Source: Roseateles_B sp041913905 (GTDB lineage: Bacteria; Pseudomonadota; Gammaproteobacteria; Burkholderiales; Burkholderiaceae_C). Taken from it: a stretch of DNA of 64,000 nucleotides. The notes under the pieces are model-generated. The model did not search any database, had not been told where the DNA came from, and was given only the letters and a program-made list of their open reading frames with translations. This document shows positions 60,432 to 64,000 of this stretch, one piece after another (within the stretch, counting starts at the first letter, position 1; each line of letters begins with the position of its first letter). The stretch covers positions 27,796 through 91,795 of the forward strand of contig JAYSEK010000020.1 in the NCBI GenBank assembly GCA_041913905.1. Reading direction: 5' to 3'. The translations under genes and the position numbers were made by a program.

Positions 60432-60920
60432 ATGGCATCACGCAAGACCACCACCGGCAAGCAGCCCTACCCGCGGGACCACTGGCTGCGGCTGGACAGC
60501 CAGCTCTGCTTTGCCCTGTATTCCAGCTCATTGGCCATGACCAAGCTTTACAAGCCCCTGCTGGCGCCGCTGGGATTGACCTACCCGCAATACCTGGTGC
60601 TGCTGGTGCTCTGGGAGCAGGACGGCCAGACGGTCAGCGCGCTGGGCGAGCGGCTCTCGCTGGACTCCGGCACCCTGACGCCGCTGCTCAAACGCATGGA
60701 GCACGCCGAGCTGCTGACGCGGGCGCGTGACGCCCTGGACGAGCGGCGGGTGCTGGTGCACCTGAGTGCCAAGGGCCGCGGCCTGAAGGCCCCGGCTCGC
60801 AGAATTCCCGAAACCCTGGCCTGCGCCAGCGCCTGCTCGCTGGACGAGCTGCAGTCCCTGACTCAACGCCTGCAGGCCCTGCGGGACCAGCTCCAGCGCA
60901 GCCCCCAGGCCGCTGACTGA
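60432..60920 (+). CDS. ohrR: MarR-family organic hydroperoxide repressor OhrR
   Basis: A 162-residue winged-helix MarR protein. The N-terminal segment LRLDSQLCFALYSSSLAM carries the peroxide-sensing Cys (C26) typical of OhrR, and LTYPQYLVLLVLWEQDG plus LGERLSLDSGTLTPLLKRME form the DNA-binding part. Oxidation of the Cys should release the operator and induce ohr, 56 bp downstream. Another Cys pair (CASACS) in the C-terminal part could form the resolving disulfide of a 2-Cys type OhrR. ATG 60432 is used; TTG 60411 is possible. Confidence 0.93.
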   Translation: MASRKTTTGKQPYPRDHWLRLDSQLCFALYSSSLAMTKLYKPLLAPLGLTYPQYLVLLVLWEQDGQTVSALGERLSLDSGTLTPLLKRMEHAELLTRARDALDERRVLVHLSAKGRGLKAPARRIPETLACASACSLDELQSLTQRLQALRDQLQRSPQAAD

Positions 60921-60976
60921 ACACGGCAAAGAAGCCACCACCGCCCGCAAGGCATCACCCTGAAAGGATCCTCATC

Positions 60977-61402
60977 ATGGCTCTCGAAAAAGTGCTCTAC
61001 ACCGCCACCGCCACCGCCACGGGCGGCCGCCAAGGCAGCGCCGAATCCAACGACGGCAAGCTGAAGGTCAACCTGTCCACGCCGCGCGAACTGGGCGGCG
61101 CCGGTGGCGACGGCACCAATCCGGAACAGCTGTTCGCAGCCGGCTACTCGGCCTGCTTCATCGGCGCCATCAAGGCCGTGGCCGGCAAGCAGAAGATCGC
61201 CCTCCCGGGCGAGGTGTCCATCACCAGCGACGTGGGCATCGGCCCCATTCCGCAGGGTTTCGGCATCCAGGTGGCCATGCGCATCAGCCTGCCCGGCATG
61301 GAGCGCGCCGCCGCCCAGGCCCTGATCGACGCCGCCCACCAGGTCTGCCCCTACAGCAATGCCACGCGCGGCAACATCGACGTGAGCCTGACGCTGGTCT
61401 GA
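60977..61402 (+). CDS. ohr: Organic hydroperoxide resistance protein Ohr
   Basis: Ohr is a thiol peroxidase of the OsmC family that reduces fatty-acid and other organic hydroperoxides using lipoyl groups. The 141-residue protein has the two catalytic cysteines (C60 in AAGYSACFIGAI, C124 in HQVCPYSNATRGNI) and the Arg/Glu partners (near R18 and E50). An AAGGATCC ribosome site precedes the ATG. It follows ohrR and ends at a strong terminator. Confidence 0.96.
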   Translation: MALEKVLYTATATATGGRQGSAESNDGKLKVNLSTPRELGGAGGDGTNPEQLFAAGYSACFIGAIKAVAGKQKIALPGEVSITSDVGIGPIPQGFGIQVAMRISLPGMERAAAQALIDAAHQVCPYSNATRGNIDVSLTLV

Positions 61403-61426
61403 GCGCCTCGCATCGCTTGAAATGAC

Positions 61427-61450
61427 AAAGCCGGCCTTGATGCCGGCTTT
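61427..61450 (+). terminator. Rho-independent terminator after ohr
   Basis: AAAGCCGGC (61427-61435) and GCCGGCTTT (61442-61450) form a perfect 9-bp stem with a 6-base loop, followed by CTTC. The A/T arms make it usable from both strands, so it can also serve the convergent asparaginase gene ending at 61472. Confidence 0.85.
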
Positions 61451-61471
61451 CTTCATGGCGCCCCGGTTTGG

Positions 61472-62419
61472 TCAGGCCGCCTGCTTCAGCAGCTGCAGCA
61501 GCAGCTCCACCCGTGCCTTGACCGGGCTCAGCGCACCCGCGGCCGGCAGCCCGCGGCCGTTCTCGGCAACGGGCCCGCCATCGCAACGGGTGCTGCGCAG
61601 CACCTTCACGCCGGCGGCCTGCGCGTCCAGCAGGGCCTGCTCCAGGGCCAGGCTCAGCGTGCCATTGCCCGTGCCGGCAACCACCAGCCCCTCGACACCG
61701 TCCTGCTGCAGCAGGCGGACCAGGCGGCCGTCGGCGTTGGCATGGTTGAGCACGATCTCGACGCGGGGCCAGGTCTTGCCCTCGGCGGGCAGGACGCCCG
61801 TGCCTAGGGCCTCCGGCGCCGGCAGGGGCTGAGCCAGCCAGCGCACGCAACCCTCTTCCAGCTGCGCGAGCACCGAACCGTCGCGGCCACGGAAGGCATC
61901 GACCCGGTAGCTGTGGGCCTTCTGCACCTGATCCGGGCCGTAGATCTGCCCCGCCACGCAGACCAGCACCCCGCAGGCATGGACGTCCTGCACCAGATGG
62001 GCGGCATCCAGCAGGTTCTGCGGGCCATCCAGCTGCAGGGCGGTCGCCGGGCGCATCGCGGCGGTCAGCACCACCGGCTTGCGCGGCGCCAGCACGCGAT
62101 GCAGGAAATAGGCTGTCTCCTCCAGCGTGTCGGTGCCGTGCGTGATCAGCACGCCCCGCACCTCATCACGTGCCAGATGCCCCTCCACGGCCAGGGCCAG
62201 GCGGCGCCAGGTCGTGAAATCCATGTCCTTGCTGTCGAGCTGGGCCAACTGCTGAGCCTCGAGCCTGAAGGCCGAGAGACCCGGCACGCCGGCGATCAGC
62301 TCCTCGACGCGGATCTCGCCCGCCTTGTAGCCCACGTTGTCATTGGCCTGGGCTGCCCTGCCGGCAATGGTGCCGCCGGTGCCGAGGATGACGATTAAGT
62401 CAGCGACTTTGCTTTGCAA
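61472..62419 (-). CDS. Cytoplasmic-type L-asparaginase
   Basis: A 315-residue asparaginase that hydrolyses asparagine to aspartate and ammonia. It has the two nucleophile-threonine motifs: LIVILGTGGTIAG at the N terminus and GVLITHGTDTLEETAYFL. No signal peptide precedes the first strand, so it is probably cytoplasmic. The start is a TTG at 62419 (no in-frame ATG or GTG fits the family N terminus), with AGGA about 9 bp upstream. It diverges from lexA, and the shared gap contains two SOS-type boxes. Confidence 0.9.
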   Translation of the reverse strand: MQSKVADLIVILGTGGTIAGRAAQANDNVGYKAGEIRVEELIAGVPGLSAFRLEAQQLAQLDSKDMDFTTWRRLALAVEGHLARDEVRGVLITHGTDTLEETAYFLHRVLAPRKPVVLTAAMRPATALQLDGPQNLLDAAHLVQDVHACGVLVCVAGQIYGPDQVQKAHSYRVDAFRGRDGSVLAQLEEGCVRWLAQPLPAPEALGTGVLPAEGKTWPRVEIVLNHANADGRLVRLLQQDGVEGLVVAGTGNGTLSLALEQALLDAQAAGVKVLRSTRCDGGPVAENGRGLPAAGALSPVKARVELLLQLLKQAA

Positions 62420-62430
62420 TTTGTGTGGTC

Positions 62431-62446
62431 CTGGATAAAAATACAG
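62431..62446. promoter_or_regulatory. LexA (SOS) box 1
   Basis: CTGGATAAAAATACAG fits the CTG-N10-CAG LexA operator with an AT-rich core and the ATACAG right half of the consensus. It lies 12 bp from the asparaginase start and upstream of lexA. Confidence 0.75.
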
Positions 62447-62449
62447 GCA

Positions 62450-62465
62450 CTGGATGCATATCCAG
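62450..62465. promoter_or_regulatory. LexA (SOS) box 2
   Basis: CTGGATGCATATCCAG is a perfect palindrome of the CTG-N10-CAG form, only 3 bp after box 1. It contains an ATG (62454) in frame with lexA, an argument for a downstream lexA start. Confidence 0.75.
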
Positions 62466-62513
62466 ATCCTGATGAATTCAAGCACCGAAAATTCAAACGC
62501 CGAAAGGTCTTCC

Positions 62514-63218
62514 GTGGACGCTAGCCCCAAACTCACCGCACGGCAGCAGCAGATTTTCGATCTGGTGCGCCAGAGTATCGAGGAAACCGGTGCGCCGCCC
62601 ACGCGAGCTGAAATTGCTGCCGAGCTGGGATTCAAGTCCGCCAACGCGGCCGAGGAACACCTGCAGGCGCTGGCGCGCAAGGGCGTGATCGAGCTGGTGG
62701 GCGGCACTTCGCGCGGCATCCGCCTGCCGGGCGCGGCCTTGAAGGCGCTCAACCGGGCTCGCGAAATGCGGGAATCCTTGCGCGATTCCCTCAGCAGCGA
62801 TGCGCAATTTGCATTGCCCATTCCCGGCCTGGCCCAGCTGACACTGCCTCTGGTGGGGCGTGTCGCGGCCGGCGCCCCCATCCTGGCCCAGGAGCACATC
62901 GAGCAGCAGTACAGCGTCGAGCCCAGCCTCTTCGCCAAGAAGCCGGACTACCTGCTGCGCGTGCGCGGCATGAGCATGCGAGACGTCGGCATCATGGACG
63001 GCGACCTGCTCGCCGTGCAGAAATGCGCCGAGGCCAAGAACGGCCAGATCGTCGTGGCCCGCATCGGCGATGAAGTCACGGTCAAGCGCTTCCGCAAGGA
63101 GCGCCAGCACATCAGCCTGCTGCCCGAGAACCCGGACTTCGAGCCCATCATCGTCACCGGCGACGAGCCCTTCGCCATCGAGGGCCTGGCCGTGGGGCTG
63201 ATCCGCAATCAGTTCTGA
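62514..63218 (+). CDS. lexA: SOS response repressor LexA
   Basis: LexA represses DNA-damage genes and cleaves itself when RecA is activated. It has the winged HTH (KLTARQQQIFDLVRQSIEETG; RAEIAAELGFKSANAAEEHL), the Ala119-Gly120 cleavage site in GRVAAGAPILAQ, and the catalytic Ser154 (RGMSMRDVGI) and Lys191 (DEVTVKRF). I favour the GTG at 62514, which gives the usual short lead-in before KLTARQQQ and has GAAAGG just upstream. In-frame ATGs at 62472 and 62454 would add 14 or 20 residues, and the latter lies inside SOS box 2. The gene ends overlapping the next one by 10 bp. Confidence 0.93.
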   Translation: MDASPKLTARQQQIFDLVRQSIEETGAPPTRAEIAAELGFKSANAAEEHLQALARKGVIELVGGTSRGIRLPGAALKALNRAREMRESLRDSLSSDAQFALPIPGLAQLTLPLVGRVAAGAPILAQEHIEQQYSVEPSLFAKKPDYLLRVRGMSMRDVGIMDGDLLAVQKCAEAKNGQIVVARIGDEVTVKRFRKERQHISLLPENPDFEPIIVTGDEPFAIEGLAVGLIRNQF

Positions 63219-63691
63219 GTCCAGGCGGGCGTCGAGCGGAAAGCGTCAGACGGGCCGCTGCGCGACTGCGCGGCCTGGCGAGCCTTGGTCTTCATGTCCT
63301 CCCGCACACGCTCGATCTCCTGGATCGCATCGCTCGCGCGGAAGTAGGTGAAGGCCAGCACCAGCCAGTTGGCTACTGGGAACACAAGGAAAAGCAGCAT
63401 GAACTTCGCAATGCTGGCGCGGTTGTAGGAGGACTGCGTGATCAGGTCCGGCATGGCGTCCAGAGCCGCGCCGAAGACGCCCAGTTGCTGGTCCACCGCG
63501 ACGAAGCCAAGGCAGGACAGCACCACCACGGCCAGGATCAGCCACGGGAACGCCCGGTCGAGCCACTGCCAGTGGACGAGGTAGGCCAGCATCAGCGGAA
63601 ATTGGAGCAGTACCGCCCACTTGATCATCTTCTGGGCGGTGCGCAGGCTGCCGATGGCAGCATCAGGGCGGAACGAAGGGGTTCTGGACAT
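63209..63691 (-). CDS. Hypothetical membrane protein
   Basis: A 160-residue protein I do not recognise. It has three to four hydrophobic segments (WAVLLQFPLMLAYLVHW, LILAVVVLSCLGFVAV, FMLLFLVFPVANWLVLAF) and an amphipathic charged tail (EIERVREDMKTKARQ). ATG 63691 is chosen; a TTG at 63745 would add 18 residues with no ribosome site. It converges on lexA with a 10-bp overlap of the coding ends. No partner gene is evident. Confidence 0.7.
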   Translation of the reverse strand: MSRTPSFRPDAAIGSLRTAQKMIKWAVLLQFPLMLAYLVHWQWLDRAFPWLILAVVVLSCLGFVAVDQQLGVFGAALDAMPDLITQSSYNRASIAKFMLLFLVFPVANWLVLAFTYFRASDAIQEIERVREDMKTKARQAAQSRSGPSDAFRSTPAWTQN

Positions 63692-63866
63692 GAGCGAAGC
63701 CAGGCCCAGAGACCCGGCATTGAATTGTTGTTTTGAATGGACCAACGGCTACACCACACCGGAGCCGAACGCTCCGGAATCCTTCATCGGCGTTTTCAGT
63801 CGGCCTCCTCCTTTGGCAGCCAGGCGTTGCGCTCGACTACCGGCGCCCAATCATACGCATCGGGAA

Positions 63867-63896
63867 GAAAGACGCCCACCGAAGTGGGCGTCTTTC
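63867..63896. terminator. Bidirectional-type terminator hairpin
   Basis: GAAAGACGCCCAC (63867-63879) and GTGGGCGTCTTTC (63884-63896) form a perfect 13-bp stem with a 4-base loop. Read on the minus strand the loop is the stable UUCG type, and the stem lies 43 bp after a minus-strand stop codon, so it most likely terminates the gene entering from the right edge. Confidence 0.8.
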
Positions 63897-63938
63897 GTTC
63901 AGGCCTCGGCAGGACACCGCCTGCCGACACATGGATGC

Positions 63939-64000
63939 TTAGCGCACGACCGCGATCTGCTCGCGGGCACCGCCCTTGTAGGTGAACAGGGTCAGGGCGC
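63939..64000 (-). CDS. C-terminal end of an unidentified minus-strand gene (partial)
   Basis: A minus-strand TAA at 63941-63939 closes an open frame running off the right edge. The visible tail reads ALTLFTYKGGAREQIAVVR. The coding call is supported by the strong terminator just downstream in the same orientation. Nineteen residues are not enough to name the protein. Confidence 0.5.
   Translation of the reverse strand, partial: ALTLFTYKGGAREQIAVVR

Overview
The window is GC-rich chromosomal DNA from a betaproteobacterium, most likely of the order Burkholderiales and close to the Roseateles/Pelomonas/Rubrivivax group (family Sphaerotilaceae). This rests on gene orders I recognise (ribBA-ribH-nusB-aminotransferase, smc-zipA-ligA, dapC-dapD-pilU-dapE-prmB) and on protein style; no 16S gene or database search supports it. 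No rRNA, tRNA, CRISPR array, insertion sequence or prophage was seen. Coding density is very high, many genes overlap by 4 bp (ATGA/GTGA), and no gene-free gap reaches 300 bp.

Layout. 0.1-3.5 kb: riboflavin genes (ribBA with a decayed GTP cyclohydrolase II half, ribH), nusB and a PLP aminotransferase. 3.5-6.0 kb: ybgC-tolQ-tolR-tolA, ending without tolB or pal. 6.0-8.5 kb, minus strand: a four-gene RiPP-type metal-sequestration operon of the bufferin/gig class (DUF2282 precursor, DUF692 MNIO enzyme, DUF2063 partner, DoxX protein). Facing it across 130 bp are an ECF sigma factor and a small zinc-finger anti-sigma factor (8.6-9.4 kb). 9.6-26.5 kb: a long MSHA-type type IV pilus operon with two extension-type ATPases, platform protein, five prepilin-like proteins, a 1,215-residue MshQ-like surface protein, the MshI/PilN-like/MshJ/MshK assembly proteins and the MshL secretin. 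26.6-30.6 kb: a GAF/Fis-type regulator, Kdo transferase waaA and a phosphomannomutase/phosphoglucomutase. 30.9-34.9 kb: two consecutive LytS-type kinase plus LytTR regulator pairs. 34.9-37.4 kb: an Ada-AlkA DNA repair fusion and an EamA exporter. 37.5-42.9 kb: a FIST-domain sensor, a multi-PAS hybrid kinase with REC and HPt, and an HD-GYP c-di-GMP phosphodiesterase response regulator. 42.8-51.0 kb, minus strand: smc, zipA, a CBS/CorC membrane protein and ligA. 51.2-59.7 kb: queF, a small SET methyltransferase, dapC, dapD, pilU, dapE, prmB and an ABC-F protein. 59.8-64.0 kb: DUF1304 protein, ohrR-ohr, an asparaginase divergent from lexA, a small membrane protein, and the tail of a further minus-strand gene.

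Themes. Several parts could meet in surface attachment and c-di-GMP control: the MSHA pilus with MshEN-type ATPases, the HD-GYP regulator fed by a FIST/PAS phosphorelay, and PilU. The best candidates for less-described biology are the bufferin-like RiPP operon with its divergent ECF sigma/anti-sigma pair and a candidate ECF promoter, the extra pilus ATPase carrying four 30-residue-spaced MshEN-like repeats, and a potential RNA switch just before the major pilin start. Local regulation is readable at ohrR (perfect palindrome in AT-rich DNA) and lexA (two adjacent SOS-type boxes shared with a divergent asparaginase gene).
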